Source: CAZSMC01 sp964607755 (GTDB lineage: Bacteria > Zhuqueibacterota > Zhuqueibacteria > Residuimicrobiales > Krinioviventaceae). Taken from it: a stretch of 64,000 nucleotides of DNA. Both the position numbers and the translations under genes were made by a program. Of this stretch, positions 42,463 to 51,353 are shown piece after piece. The stretch is taken from NCBI GenBank assembly GCA_964607755.1, contig CAZSMC010000015.1, positions 1 to 64,000 of the forward strand. Reading direction: 5' to 3'. Below the pieces are notes generated by a model that worked only from the letters and a program-made list of their open reading frames with translations, was not told where the DNA came from and ran no database searches. Position 1 is the stretch's first letter, and every line of letters begins with the position of its first letter.

Positions 42463-43725
42463 TTAAACGGGCCGTCCATTAAATTCCCGGTAAGCTTTGA
42501 CCATAGCCACCACGTTCTCTACGGGCACATTTCCCTGGATATTATGCACGGTATTGAAAACAAATCCGCCATCGCGGCCGAAAATTTCACAGCGTTCGAT
42601 TGCTTCTTTATAGACTTCTTCTGGTGAACCAAACATCAACGTCGTTTGGGTGTCCACACCGCCTCCCCAAAATGTAATGTCTTGGCCGAACTCGTTTTTC
42701 AGATCAACCGGATTCATTCCCGCTGCCGTGCATTGCACCGGGTTCAAAATATCAAAACCGCTTTCGATAAAAGCCGGGATGAACGAGACCACAGAACCGC
42801 AGGAATGCTTGAACGTTTTCCAGTTGGGGTTGTTGTGAATCCAGTCATTGATTTTCTTGTAATAAGGCATGTACAAAGAACGGTAAGTTTCTTCGGAACA
42901 AAAGGTGGAATCCTGAGTGCCGAAATCTGTGCCGCAAATAAAAACGATATCCACATTATTGCCAACAGCAGCGGCGAGTTTGTTCAAATTGTTAATAGCG
43001 ATTTCGGTTTGCCGTTCGAAAATCTGGCGAATATAATCCTGGCGGGTAATGACAGACATGTACCACTCGGCAATATCCCGGATGCCTTTGGGATATTTCA
43101 AAGACGGCGCAGGGACCAGGGCAATATCGCCAAGAGCTGTTCCGCCAAAGGCAGCGATGACCGCCCGCCCGGTTGCGGCGGCTCGTTGTGATTCCTCAGC
43201 ATAGTAATCCAACTCTTGCTGAGATATGTCGCTGAATTCTTCCAGGTTGTCTTCTACGTTCAGATTATTGTCATCAATCGGTTCCTGGCGAACGATGGTA
43301 TCAAAGAAAAAGCCGTCTTTGGGCATGCGTGCGCTTGCCGGGGCAGAGGTGTCGCCTTCCGGATAGATGAGAAAACTGCCATCATCGTCGATGGTGGTTT
43401 TGAAAAGTTCAGGCACGAGTACCTCAAATCCGTCGTGAAAGCGCCAGGGTTTCCAGTTCTCATTACGAAAACCAAACAAAGTTTTATAGCTGTGTGCCGG
43501 TTCGACATCCACGCTCATCACTTGCTGTAGATCCGGTTCCACCAGTCCCAGCATTTGATAAGGTTCGTGAACTTTGACCAAATGCTTTTCCAAACCAAAA
43601 TAATCACGCAAGGCTGCAACCATTTTGACGTGGATACCTGTCACCGCTGTCGAGCCGAAATCCACAGGGATAGCATAGGGTTGTTCGTGATTGAGCGATT
43701 TGAGAATACGTTCACGGGATGTCAT
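42463..43725 (-). CDS. Uroporphyrinogen decarboxylase-fold protein (MtaA/CmuA-like), copy 1
   Basis: A 420-residue TIM-barrel protein of the UroD/methyltransferase superfamily. It starts TSRERILKSLNHEQPYAIPV, the usual N-terminal block of these non-heme UroD homologs, and has FKHSCGSVVSFIPAFIESG, a probable zinc-site His/Cys, and FNTVHNIQGNVPVENVVAMV at the end. True HemE residues are not evident. Family members transfer methyl groups with corrinoid proteins, but many in carbohydrate clusters have no known reaction. No corrinoid protein gene is in the window. It may be the first gene of the lipoprotein-porter-PhoD-GH106 unit, and it carries a 312-base upstream gap. Confidence 0.85.
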   Translation of the reverse strand: MTSRERILKSLNHEQPYAIPVDFGSTAVTGIHVKMVAALRDYFGLEKHLVKVHEPYQMLGLVEPDLQQVMSVDVEPAHSYKTLFGFRNENWKPWRFHDGFEVLVPELFKTTIDDDGSFLIYPEGDTSAPASARMPKDGFFFDTIVRQEPIDDNNLNVEDNLEEFSDISQQELDYYAEESQRAAATGRAVIAAFGGTALGDIALVPAPSLKYPKGIRDIAEWYMSVITRQDYIRQIFERQTEIAINNLNKLAAAVGNNVDIVFICGTDFGTQDSTFCSEETYRSLYMPYYKKINDWIHNNPNWKTFKHSCGSVVSFIPAFIESGFDILNPVQCTAAGMNPVDLKNEFGQDITFWGGGVDTQTTLMFGSPEEVYKEAIERCEIFGRDGGFVFNTVHNIQGNVPVENVVAMVKAYREFNGRPV

Positions 43726-43835
43726 AATTTCCTCTCCTTTTTTTCATCTGAACCGATTTTACAATATTATAAGAAAATTATTATTTGAATCAAAGGAGAT
43801 TGTGATTTTTTATGAAATACCTCAGTTACAATTCC

Positions 43836-43931
43836 AACAATGGGTCACAAAGCGAGTAAATAACACATTATAATTTCCAAATTTATAGTATGATACAACA
43901 TTTATGCAGCAAAGATTTGTGACCCATTGTT
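43836..43931. repeat. 96-base element with perfect 16-base terminal inverted repeats
   Basis: AACAATGGGTCACAAA (43836-43851) and TTTGTGACCCATTGTT (43916-43931) are exact reverse complements, separated by 64 AT-rich bases. No target-site duplication is evident beside the ends. It could be a very small MITE-like element, a paired binding site, or a structured RNA in the leader of the UroD-family gene. I saw no second copy in the window. Confidence 0.7.
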
Positions 43932-44001
43932 TCGTTTAGATCGAACATATCAACCAATCACTGAGCATATACTTTTTTATAAAGCATGCGCCTGTACGAA
44001 A

Positions 44002-44030
44002 CAAAAAAGCTCCTCTGAAAAGAGGAGCTT
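44002..44030 (-). terminator. Strong Rho-independent terminator of the sulfatase gene
   Basis: AAGCTCCTCT (44007-44016) and AGAGGAGCTT (44021-44030) form a perfect 10-base-pair stem with a 4-base loop, followed on the minus strand by TTTTTTG. It begins 8 bases after the sulfatase stop. Confidence 0.92.
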
Positions 44031-44037
44031 AAATGGC

Positions 44038-45543
44038 TCACAAATCAAAACCCGGGCCTCGTTGGCCACCCTGAAATCCCTGATTCCGGCGCAAGGGAAT
44101 GTTCATTCCGTCTGTCTTTTCCAGCCACTGCCACAATTTGTCTTTAAGTTGATTTACAGTCTCTTGAAGCTCGGGCCTGTCAATGAGATTGTTCATCTCT
44201 TCCTGATCGTTTTGCATGTCATACAATTCTTCTGTCGCCCACATTCCATGATAAAAGATATATTTCCATTTTTCCGTCCGGACACCGAAGGTGGTTGGTG
44301 TTTGCGGGAAATTCCATTCCCAATAATATTCATAAGAAGCCTCGTCGCGCCAGTCGGTTGATGAACCAGTTAAAAGATGGACAAAAGACCTGCCGTCCAT
44401 GTAGGGCGGCGCCTGGATTCCGGCCAGATCCAGAACAGTCGGTGCCACATCGATGTTTTGCACCATTTGCGGAACCACAGTTCCCGGTTTTATCAACTCC
44501 GGACAATGCGCCAGAAAAGGAATTCGCATGGACGGCTCGTACATGTGGCGCTTGTCGATCAGGCCGTGTTCGCCGAAGCAAAAACCATTGTCGCCCATGT
44601 ACATGACCATGGTATCCTCGGCCATATCATGTTCTTCCAGGTAGTCCAGAACCCGGCCCACGCTGTCGTCGATACCAAGAAGCGTTTCGCAGTATCGACG
44701 ATAAAATGTATCAAAGTCCATTTGACCGTGATACATGTAATCCACGCCGTGCCAACTGTAGCGCTGGGCTTTTACCCAGAGTGGTTTGCCTTTGTAATTT
44801 TCTTCGGTGTTCGCCATGCTGGCCGGATATGTGAGTTCGACATTGTCGTATTTGCCAAGATGCCGTTTGGCCGGTTTGAACATGGCATGGACAGCTTTGT
44901 GCGAGAGGTAAGCGAAAAACGGTTTGTCAGGATCGCGTTCTTTTTCCAGCCAGTCAAGGGTATAATCTGTCAGCAAATCGCTGATATAGCCCTCGCGTTT
45001 GACATGTTCTCCGTCAACGTTCAATTCCGGGGCGTAATATACGCCCTGGCCTTTAAAGCTGACCCACTTGTCAAAACCGGGACGCGGATCATCCCGGCCA
45101 TGACCCATGTGCCACTTGCCGAAGAACGCGGTCTGATAACCTGCCTGTTGCAGATATTCCGGGAAAAATGTCGTTCCTTCAGGAATGTCTACGTTATTGT
45201 CCACCACACCGTGTTTGTGAGCGTACTGGCCGGTCAAAACAGTTGCGCGGCTGGGTGAACACAAGGACGTGGACACGGTGGCGTTTTTGATATATGCTCC
45301 ATTCTTCGCCATGCGGTCCAGGTTTGGTGTTTCGAGAAATTCGGGCTTGTTCAAAAACCCCATAAAGTCATAGCGATGATCATCGCTCAGGATAAATATC
45401 ACATTGCGCGGTTTGGCACCTGTTTTTTTTAGTTTCGTTTGTGCCGCTGCTTTTTTACGTCCTAAAAAAGATAATGCTGCAGCAGTGGCTCCCAATGACC
45501 CTAAAAATGAGCGCCGTGAAGGGAATGATTCCGTACGTTCCAT
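44038..45543 (-). CDS. Tat-exported sulfatase (arylsulfatase family)
   Basis: A 501-residue alkaline-phosphatase-superfamily sulfatase. I start at ATG 45543 (MERTESFPSRRSFLG), with GGAG about 9 bases upstream; the longer frame from 45618 has no support. The Tat motif SRRSFLGS is followed by an Ala-rich segment. The active-site motif C95-S-P-S-R99 (SLCSPSRATVLTG) carries the Cys that must be converted to formylglycine; D54 and D55 in ILSDDHRYD bind the metal, and GKWHMGHG is the second signature. Removal of sulfate esters from a glycan is the likely role. No formylglycine-generating enzyme is in the window. It ends at a strong terminator. Confidence 0.94.
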   Translation of the reverse strand: MERTESFPSRRSFLGSLGATAAALSFLGRKKAAAQTKLKKTGAKPRNVIFILSDDHRYDFMGFLNKPEFLETPNLDRMAKNGAYIKNATVSTSLCSPSRATVLTGQYAHKHGVVDNNVDIPEGTTFFPEYLQQAGYQTAFFGKWHMGHGRDDPRPGFDKWVSFKGQGVYYAPELNVDGEHVKREGYISDLLTDYTLDWLEKERDPDKPFFAYLSHKAVHAMFKPAKRHLGKYDNVELTYPASMANTEENYKGKPLWVKAQRYSWHGVDYMYHGQMDFDTFYRRYCETLLGIDDSVGRVLDYLEEHDMAEDTMVMYMGDNGFCFGEHGLIDKRHMYEPSMRIPFLAHCPELIKPGTVVPQMVQNIDVAPTVLDLAGIQAPPYMDGRSFVHLLTGSSTDWRDEASYEYYWEWNFPQTPTTFGVRTEKWKYIFYHGMWATEELYDMQNDQEEMNNLIDRPELQETVNQLKDKLWQWLEKTDGMNIPLRRNQGFQGGQRGPGFDL

Positions 45544-45694
45544 TCTTGTTTCTCCTTTGCTATGAAACTGTTTTTTTATACACCAATGTTCATAAAATAA
45601 TAATGAGTGCAATGACATTCAAGGACTTTTGTGCCTGAACATCTATTGATACCCGCTTTGCTCATGGTCAGAAGATCAGTGAAAAAATGATCTG

Positions 45695-46498
45695 TCAAAT
45701 GACAGAATATCCTTCATCCAGGCTATTTAAAACCTGCATGTCTTTTTCTGAAATCTGAAAATCAAAGATACCGGCATTTTCTTTGATATGCTCTTTTTTT
45801 TGTGATTTGGGAATAACAATGACATTGTGTTGCAGACTCCAACGAAGAAATATCTGCGCAGGTGTTTTTTTATATTTGCGGGACAAATCTTTTATTTGAG
45901 TGTGATCGAACCGCCGGCCGCGAGCCAGGGGTGAATAGGCTTCCAAAAAAATGTTTCGCGACTGGCAGTAATCCATGATCTTTTTCTTAAAATTAAAGGG
46001 ATGAAATTCAACTTGATTGACCGAAGGCACAACATCGCTTTGATCAATTAGTCGCTGGATTTGCTCGCTGTTAAAATTACTCACGCCGATAGAACGGCAC
46101 AGTCCCCGCTTCTTTAATTCGATAAGCGCTTCCCATGCGTCATAATGTGTGACCGGTGAGGGCCAGTGCAAAAGATAAAGATCGATATAATCTGTATTGA
46201 GACGTTGCAAACTTTTTTCGCAAGCGTTTATGGTTTTATTATAGCCAAAGTGATTGGGCCAAACTTTGGTGGTGATAAAAATATCTTGCCGCGCAACATT
46301 GGTCTGACGAATGCCATCGGCAACAAAGGATTCGTTGTTGTACATTTCCGCTGTGTCGATATGCCGGTAGCCCATGTCCAGCGCGTAAATAACTGCATTG
46401 GTAATATCGGGTGTAGATATTAACTGGTACGTTCCCAATCCCAAATAGGGCATTTCAACCCTGTCGTTCAATATGGCTGTGTCTGAAATCGAATTCAT
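45695..46498 (-). CDS. Aldo/keto reductase (cytosolic)
   Basis: A 267-residue NADPH-dependent reductase of the AKR5-like prokaryotic group. The catalytic tetrad is complete: D48 (YRHIDTAEMY), Y53, K78 (ITTKVWPN) and H111 (YLLHWPSP). SIGVSNFN and VNQVEFHPF follow, and the C-terminal PKSQKKEHIKEN binds the cofactor phosphate. GAGGTG lies upstream of ATG 46498. It is divergent from the Tat-exported aldo/keto reductase gene, with 225 bases between. The substrate, perhaps a released sugar, is not known. Confidence 0.94.
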   Translation of the reverse strand: MNSISDTAILNDRVEMPYLGLGTYQLISTPDITNAVIYALDMGYRHIDTAEMYNNESFVADGIRQTNVARQDIFITTKVWPNHFGYNKTINACEKSLQRLNTDYIDLYLLHWPSPVTHYDAWEALIELKKRGLCRSIGVSNFNSEQIQRLIDQSDVVPSVNQVEFHPFNFKKKIMDYCQSRNIFLEAYSPLARGRRFDHTQIKDLSRKYKKTPAQIFLRWSLQHNVIVIPKSQKKEHIKENAGIFDFQISEKDMQVLNSLDEGYSVI

Positions 46499-46547
46499 AT
46501 CGTGTTCACCTCATTCTCTTATCGGAGTCGCAGAATTTTTCATGGCT

Positions 46548-46579
46548 TTTGTTGAGTTAACAAAAATACGGTAACTTTG
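46548..46579 (+). promoter_or_regulatory. Candidate Bacteroidota-type promoter for the Tat aldo/keto reductase gene
   Basis: TTTG (46548-46551) and TAACTTTG (46572-46579) are spaced by 20 bases, within the 17-23 range of the -33/-7 consensus. The plus-strand gene starts 145 bases downstream. The -7 octamer is identical to that before the polysaccharide operon. Confidence 0.4.
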
Positions 46580-46723
46580 ATTCCGACACGACCGATTGCT
46601 GCTTTTTTTAAGTGTATATTTTATTTTGAAAAGAGGATAAAATTGTTATTATTAGTAAATGAAAAATATAAGGTAAACAGATGTCACGTTATTGGTAAGA
46701 AAATATGAAAAAGCGAGGTGGAT

Positions 46724-47611
46724 ATGCAAAAAATAACACGTCGACAATTTATCAAAACATCCGCTGGTGCGACTGCATTGTCAGTGACACTCCCGGCTGT
46801 TGCTGCTAATAAATCGCATTTCTTGGGCCCTGTTGAACTCGGCGCCACCGGAGTTAAAGTCAGCAGGCTCGCGTTTGGAACCGGCACCCACGGCAGCGAA
46901 CAAAGCTCCAAGCAAACACGCCTGGGTATGGAAAAATTTGTCGATTTGGCTCAGCATTGTTATGAATCCGGAATCCGGGTGTTTGACATGGGAGATACTT
47001 ATGGTTCACATCCTTTTGTCCGGGAAGCGCTAAAGAATATTCCAAGGGAAAAAGTCACATTGCTTACCAAAATCTGGACGCGGCCTGCTTCCTGGGCGCA
47101 GTTCGCTACAGCACAAAAAGCTGTGGACCGGTTTCGTAACGAACTGGATGTCGACATGATTGATATCGTGGTGATTCATTGCATGGTTCGCCCGGATTGG
47201 CAGGACCATCATGCCAGAGTATGTGACGGTCTTTCCGAGCTGCGTGAACGCGGTGTGATCCGTACGTTCGGTATATCATGTCATTCATATCCGGCTCTGG
47301 TGGCTGCAATAGAATCAGAATGGACTGAAGTCATATTGGCGCGGATCAACAACACTGGAACGTTGATGGACCACCTGCCGGATAAAGTGGTGCCGTTGCT
47401 CAAGCAAGCCCGCCAAAACGGGAAGGGCATTATCGGGATGAAAATTTACGGTGGTGGCAAAACCCGTGAAGAAGTGCAGCGCGAAAGTTCCTTGCAATTT
47501 GTCTGGAACAGCGGCGCTGTCGATGCTACGACGATTGGCTTTGCCAAACCGAAAGAAGTCGACGACACGCTGAAACGCATGCAACGGATTGTTCCGGCTG
47601 TGCTGAAATAA
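46724..47611 (+). CDS. Tat-exported aldo/keto reductase
   Basis: A 295-residue protein. ATG 46724 is preferred over GTG 46718 because GAGGTGG directly precedes it. The Tat signal is TRRQFIKTSAGATALSV, ending near AVAA. The AKR barrel follows with the tetrad D88, Y93 (MGDTYGS), K116 (LLTKIW) and H152 (VVIHCMV); TFGISCHSYPALV and the C-terminal TIGFAKPKEVDD are typical of this exported AKR group. Tat export suggests folding with bound NADP(H) before transport, or another use of the fold. It leads a plus-strand set with the SBBP protein and a Gfo/Idh/MocA dehydrogenase. Confidence 0.9.
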   Translation: MQKITRRQFIKTSAGATALSVTLPAVAANKSHFLGPVELGATGVKVSRLAFGTGTHGSEQSSKQTRLGMEKFVDLAQHCYESGIRVFDMGDTYGSHPFVREALKNIPREKVTLLTKIWTRPASWAQFATAQKAVDRFRNELDVDMIDIVVIHCMVRPDWQDHHARVCDGLSELRERGVIRTFGISCHSYPALVAAIESEWTEVILARINNTGTLMDHLPDKVVPLLKQARQNGKGIIGMKIYGGGKTREEVQRESSLQFVWNSGAVDATTIGFAKPKEVDDTLKRMQRIVPAVLK

Positions 47612-47686
47612 AAACAGTCTTTTTTTTGTAGCGAAAAAAATCCAAATTATTTGCCGGTCATTAAACCAAATCATCAGGTGAACATT

Positions 47687-49309
47687 ATGAAATGGACATT
47701 TTTCATTTTTTTTATGACCTTTTTCCCAGGGCTCGTTCTGGCGCAACCATTTAACAGCGAAGCTCATGATGTAGTTATCGATTCGGCAGGAAATGTGTAT
47801 GTTGCTGGAAGCGGTAAAGTGGCGAGTACGGATTACAATTACGTCACTGTAAAATATAACACTGTTGGGGTAGAACAGTGGATCGCCACTTATAATGGTT
47901 CTGGCAATACGCGCGATGAAGCCTTTGCCATTGCTCTGGACGAATCGGGGAACGTATTTGTCACCGGCAGCAGTGGCGGTGATATTGTCACGATAAAGTA
48001 CAGTAATTCAGGTATCCGGCAATGGGTATCGCGATATGACGGCAAAGGCGATGAGTCGGACGTGGGTAAAGATATTGTTATTGATGAAAAGGGAGAGGTG
48101 TATGTGACCGGAAAAGCTCACGATCCGGAAACAGATTATGACTACATCACCATAAAATACAATGCTCAAGGACAAAAATACTGGGCACTGCGCTATAATG
48201 GTCCGGGAAACGGAGTGGACGAGGCAGTTGCACTGGCGCTGGATAGTGATGGAAATGTCTATGTCACCGGTTTTAGCGATGGCGGGAATTCGACTCGATT
48301 CGATTATGCAACGATCAAATACAATCCCTGGGGGGTTCAGCAATGGCTGGTACGCTACGATGCGAACAATGGTGATGACAAAGCGCATGATATTGCGGTA
48401 TCGGTGGACAATGATATTTTTATCACCGGGGAAAGCTTCCATCCTGACACTGAGCTGGATTATGCGACGATAAAATATAACGCATCTGGCGTCAAACAGT
48501 GGGTCGTTCGGTTTAACGGCACAGCTAATGCGGATGATGCTGCTCATGCTGTGGCTGCTGATCAATCCGGCAATGTGTGTGTGACAGGCATGAGCCGCAA
48601 TCAAGAAACAGGCAATGACTATGTTACCTTAAAATACAATACCTCGGGCGTCAAACAATGGCAGGCGAGCTATGACGGACCGGCAGTAGAAAATGATAAC
48701 GATACCGCTAATGATATTGTTATCGATGAACTGGGCGATATTTACGTGACCGGAAACAGCTTTGGCGCGGAATCGTCTTCCGATTTTGCAACGCTGAAAT
48801 ACAACAGTTCTGGAGTCAAGCAATGGGTAGCCCGGTTTAATGGCCAGCACAATTCCGATGACCAGGCTTTTGCCATTGCCCTTGACCAGAAGGGCACGAC
48901 CTATGTTACGGGTAAGACAAAAATATCAGCCGCGGAATACGACTTTGCCACGGTGAAATACAATTCCTCCGGAATCCAGCAATGGATCACCCGGCTGGAC
49001 ACTCTGGTCATGACTAAAGTTCATGATAGCGTGACAAAACCGGCGGCGCATCGCCTGTATCAAAACGTTCCCAATCCGTTCAACGCATCGACTGTTATTC
49101 AGTATGATGTTCTACACGCTACTCATGTAAATCTCAAAATTTATGATATTACCGGTCGCGAGATTTTTACTCTGGTAAATGAGCATCAAACGCCGGGTCA
49201 CTATTCGTATCGTTTTAACGCGCATAATCTTGTCAGCGGTGTTTATTTTTACAGTTTTAAAGTCGGTCAAACATTTTCAGAGATGAAAAAGATGTTGCTT
49301 ATTCGTTGA
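47687..49309 (+). CDS. SBBP-repeat beta-propeller protein with C-terminal sorting domain
   Basis: A 540-residue secreted protein. ATG 47687 (MKWTFFIFFMTFF) gives a clean signal peptide ending LVLAQ; AGGTG lies upstream. Eight repeats of about 50-55 residues follow, each with an (A/V)T(I/V/L)KYN-x-x-G-x-x-Q-W core and a D-x-x-G-(N/D)-(V/I)-(Y/F)-V-T-G strand, as in SBBP (beta-propeller) proteins. After a short linker the C-terminal 85 residues (HRLYQNVPNPFNASTVIQYD, KIYDITGREI, SGVYFYSFKVG) form a Por/T9SS type A sorting-like domain. It is probably exported to the cell surface. Function unknown, perhaps glycan binding. Confidence 0.9.
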   Translation: MKWTFFIFFMTFFPGLVLAQPFNSEAHDVVIDSAGNVYVAGSGKVASTDYNYVTVKYNTVGVEQWIATYNGSGNTRDEAFAIALDESGNVFVTGSSGGDIVTIKYSNSGIRQWVSRYDGKGDESDVGKDIVIDEKGEVYVTGKAHDPETDYDYITIKYNAQGQKYWALRYNGPGNGVDEAVALALDSDGNVYVTGFSDGGNSTRFDYATIKYNPWGVQQWLVRYDANNGDDKAHDIAVSVDNDIFITGESFHPDTELDYATIKYNASGVKQWVVRFNGTANADDAAHAVAADQSGNVCVTGMSRNQETGNDYVTLKYNTSGVKQWQASYDGPAVENDNDTANDIVIDELGDIYVTGNSFGAESSSDFATLKYNSSGVKQWVARFNGQHNSDDQAFAIALDQKGTTYVTGKTKISAAEYDFATVKYNSSGIQQWITRLDTLVMTKVHDSVTKPAAHRLYQNVPNPFNASTVIQYDVLHATHVNLKIYDITGREIFTLVNEHQTPGHYSYRFNAHNLVSGVYFYSFKVGQTFSEMKKMLLIR

Positions 49310-49363
49310 ATGAAAAATACTGCTATTTCATTCATAAGCGTTCACAAAATTCAGGAGGAACAC

Positions 49364-50566
49364 ATGGAAAAAGGTCACAACATTACCTTGCTGGGAACGG
49401 GTCTCATCGGTATGTTTTATACCATGACACTGCACAAATATCACAGCCGTCACCGGGTGCACACAGTTTTTTCGCGTACCGAAGAGCACGCCAAAAAGTT
49501 TGCCTCGGAGTGGAATATTCCCATTGCTACAAATGATATGCGAAAAGCCATCGATGATCCGGAGACTGATGTCGTGATTGTCGGTATTCCCAACGACCGG
49601 CATCTGGAGGCTATTGAATACGCAGCCAAGGCTGGCAAGGCTATTCTGTGCACCAAGCCACTGGCCCGCACTGCTGAAGAAGCCAAACAAATTCTGGATA
49701 TTGTGGAAAAACACAATGTCTATACAGCCTATCTGGAAGACCTGGCTTATACACCAAAGACACTGAAATCGCTTGAATCTGTTAAAAACGGCGCGCTTGG
49801 CAAGATTCTTTGGGTTCGGTCGCGCGAAACCCATCCGGGTCCGCATAGCGCCTGGTTCTGGGATAACAAACGCGCCGGCGGCGGTGCACTGGTTGATCTG
49901 GGATGCCATTGTGCCGAGATTATTCGCAATTTCGTTGGCAAAGACATTCGTCCTGTGGAAGTGATGTGCTGGACCGACACGCTGGTTCATAACATTCCGG
50001 CCGAAGATCACGGCATTGCCCTGATTCGCTTTGCTAACGGCGCTATGGGCCAACTGGAAGTGAGCTGGGCGTTCCGCGGCGGCATGGACCTTCGTGACGA
50101 AGTCTCCGGTACCGAAGGAACAATCTGGCTGGATCACTTTTTACGCACCGGATTTCAGATGTTTACCAGTGTAGGCCAGCAAGGTTACATTGCTGAAAAA
50201 GCAGAAGGAGATACTGGCTGGCTGTTCCCGGTCGGCGATGAAGTCAATGAGCTCGGTTACACGCACATGTTTGTCGATGCATTCGAGGCGATGGATGAAA
50301 AACGTGAACCCATGGAAACATTTTATGATGGTTACGTGATCAATGCGATTTTGGATGCCTGTTACCGGTCTGCCAAAAACAAACGCTGGGAACCGGTTGA
50401 ATTGGAAGACTGGCGCGGTAAAGAAATCGAGGAAACAGAAAAAACCGGCGCCCGCATTGTTGATGAAAAATTCGATCTGGTGAAAGAAGAAAAAATGCCG
50501 GATGGCGGTAAAAAACTTATTCTACGCGACCGGGAAAGCGGTGAAATTATTGAACGGCTGGAATAA
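49364..50566 (+). CDS. Gfo/Idh/MocA family NAD(P)-dependent oxidoreductase
   Basis: A 400-residue cytosolic dehydrogenase. ATG 49364 has AGGAGG 6 bases upstream; the longer frame from 49310 starts directly at the previous stop and adds 18 residues. The Rossmann motif [15 protein letters not shown] lies at residues 6-20, and the family motif [13 protein letters not shown] (form E/C-K-P) near 98, with the dimerisation domain [19 protein letters not shown]. It probably oxidises a sugar or inositol-like compound from the glycan region. It ends at a bidirectional terminator. Confidence 0.94.
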   Translation: MEKGHNITLLGTGLIGMFYTMTLHKYHSRHRVHTVFSRTEEHAKKFASEWNIPIATNDMRKAIDDPETDVVIVGIPNDRHLEAIEYAAKAGKAILCTKPLARTAEEAKQILDIVEKHNVYTAYLEDLAYTPKTLKSLESVKNGALGKILWVRSRETHPGPHSAWFWDNKRAGGGALVDLGCHCAEIIRNFVGKDIRPVEVMCWTDTLVHNIPAEDHGIALIRFANGAMGQLEVSWAFRGGMDLRDEVSGTEGTIWLDHFLRTGFQMFTSVGQQGYIAEKAEGDTGWLFPVGDEVNELGYTHMFVDAFEAMDEKREPMETFYDGYVINAILDACYRSAKNKRWEPVELEDWRGKEIEETEKTGARIVDEKFDLVKEEKMPDGGKKLILRDRESGEIIERLE

Positions 50567-50576
50567 TAACAACACC

Positions 50577-50603
50577 GGCGGCGCAACGAGTTGTTGCGCC
50601 GCC
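50577..50603. terminator. GC-rich bidirectional hairpin terminator
   Basis: GGCGGCGCAAC (50577-50587) and GTTGCGCCGCC (50593-50603) form a perfect 11-base-pair stem with a 5-base loop. It sits between the convergent Gfo/Idh/MocA gene and the thioredoxin-like gene. The T tracts are weak on both sides (TGAATTTTATG on plus). Confidence 0.75.
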
Positions 50604-50609
50604 TGAATT

Positions 50610-51191
50610 TTATGTTAGTTTAAAATAGTCAGGTTCGTTCCCCGGTTTCCATTTTATATTACAGCCCATGGACGGTTTTTGATCCTGCGGAACAGGTTCT
50701 CCTGCCACTAGTTTGTTCACTGCCTCTGTCAGATCTTTACCTGTGACCGGCACGTCGTTGCCCGGACGACTACTATCAAATTGCCCCCGGTAAACAAGCG
50801 TGTGGTTTTTATCAAACAGGAAAAAATCCGGGGTGCAGGCAGCTTTGTAGTTTTTGGCGGTTTCCTGTGATTCATCGAACAGATACGGAAATGAGTAATG
50901 ATGCTTCTTTGCGAATTTCTTCATTTTTTCAGGAGAATCATCCGGGTATTTAGAAATGTCGTTGGCATTGATCGCTACCACGGAAACTCCTTTATTCTGA
51001 TATTCCTTTGCCCGGTCCGCCAAGGTCGGCGCGATATGCTTGACAAAAGGACAATGGTTGCAGATGAACATCACCAGAACAGGCTTGTCTTTAAAATTCT
51101 GAGTGGACACTTTTTGTCCATCCAAATCTGGCAATTCAAATTCGGGCATTTTCGTGCCCAGGTCTAACATAGTTGAAGGTGTATTCGCCAT
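50610..51191 (-). CDS. Thioredoxin-like / AhpC-TSA family protein
   Basis: A 193-residue protein of the thioredoxin fold. The motif FICNHCPFVKHIAP (C-N-H-C) replaces C-G-P-C, as in a well-known group of TlpA-like redoxins without signal peptide. VSVVAINANDISKYPDDSPE and AACTPDFFLFDKNHTLVYRGQ, with a cis-Pro after T, complete the fold. It has AGGAGG upstream of its start (near 51196-51202) and no export signal, so it is probably cytosolic. It faces the LysE-type gene divergently. Confidence 0.92.
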   Translation of the reverse strand: MANTPSTMLDLGTKMPEFELPDLDGQKVSTQNFKDKPVLVMFICNHCPFVKHIAPTLADRAKEYQNKGVSVVAINANDISKYPDDSPEKMKKFAKKHHYSFPYLFDESQETAKNYKAACTPDFFLFDKNHTLVYRGQFDSSRPGNDVPVTGKDLTEAVNKLVAGEPVPQDQKPSMGCNIKWKPGNEPDYFKLT

Positions 51192-51353
51192 GGTAATCCT
51201 CCTTTACAATTCCTTTTCAGTTTCATAATCGGTTTTTCGATACAGCGCTATTTAATATGTTTTTATCAAATGAAGAATTCGTTTAGCGATTGTATGTTTT
51301 CAAATCGTAAATAATCATTTTTCGAGATTCAGATAAAACAACAATGACAGGCG

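Larger units (their letters stand above)
43726..44037. other. 312-base intergenic region with inverted repeats and a terminator
   Basis: Between the UroD-family gene and the end of the sulfatase gene. It contains a 96-base element with perfect 16-base inverted ends (43836-43931) and the sulfatase terminator (44002-44030). A weak TAnnTTTG-type site (minus strand, 43885-43878) lies within the element. No gene is seen. Confidence 0.6.

Noticed and set aside
42646..43191. A 181-codon open frame on the plus strand
   Set aside because: It is antisense to the UroD-family gene; no support.
44377..45258. A 293-codon open frame on the plus strand
   Set aside because: It lies entirely antisense to the sulfatase gene, whose motifs are complete; no ribosome site or family resemblance. 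A shadow of the sulfatase codon pattern.
48008..48604. A 198-codon open frame on the minus strand
   Set aside because: It is antisense to the SBBP repeats; the repeats produce a repeated shadow frame.
49328..50137. A 269-codon open frame on the minus strand
   Set aside because: It is antisense to the Gfo/Idh/MocA gene, with no start signal and no recognisable fold.
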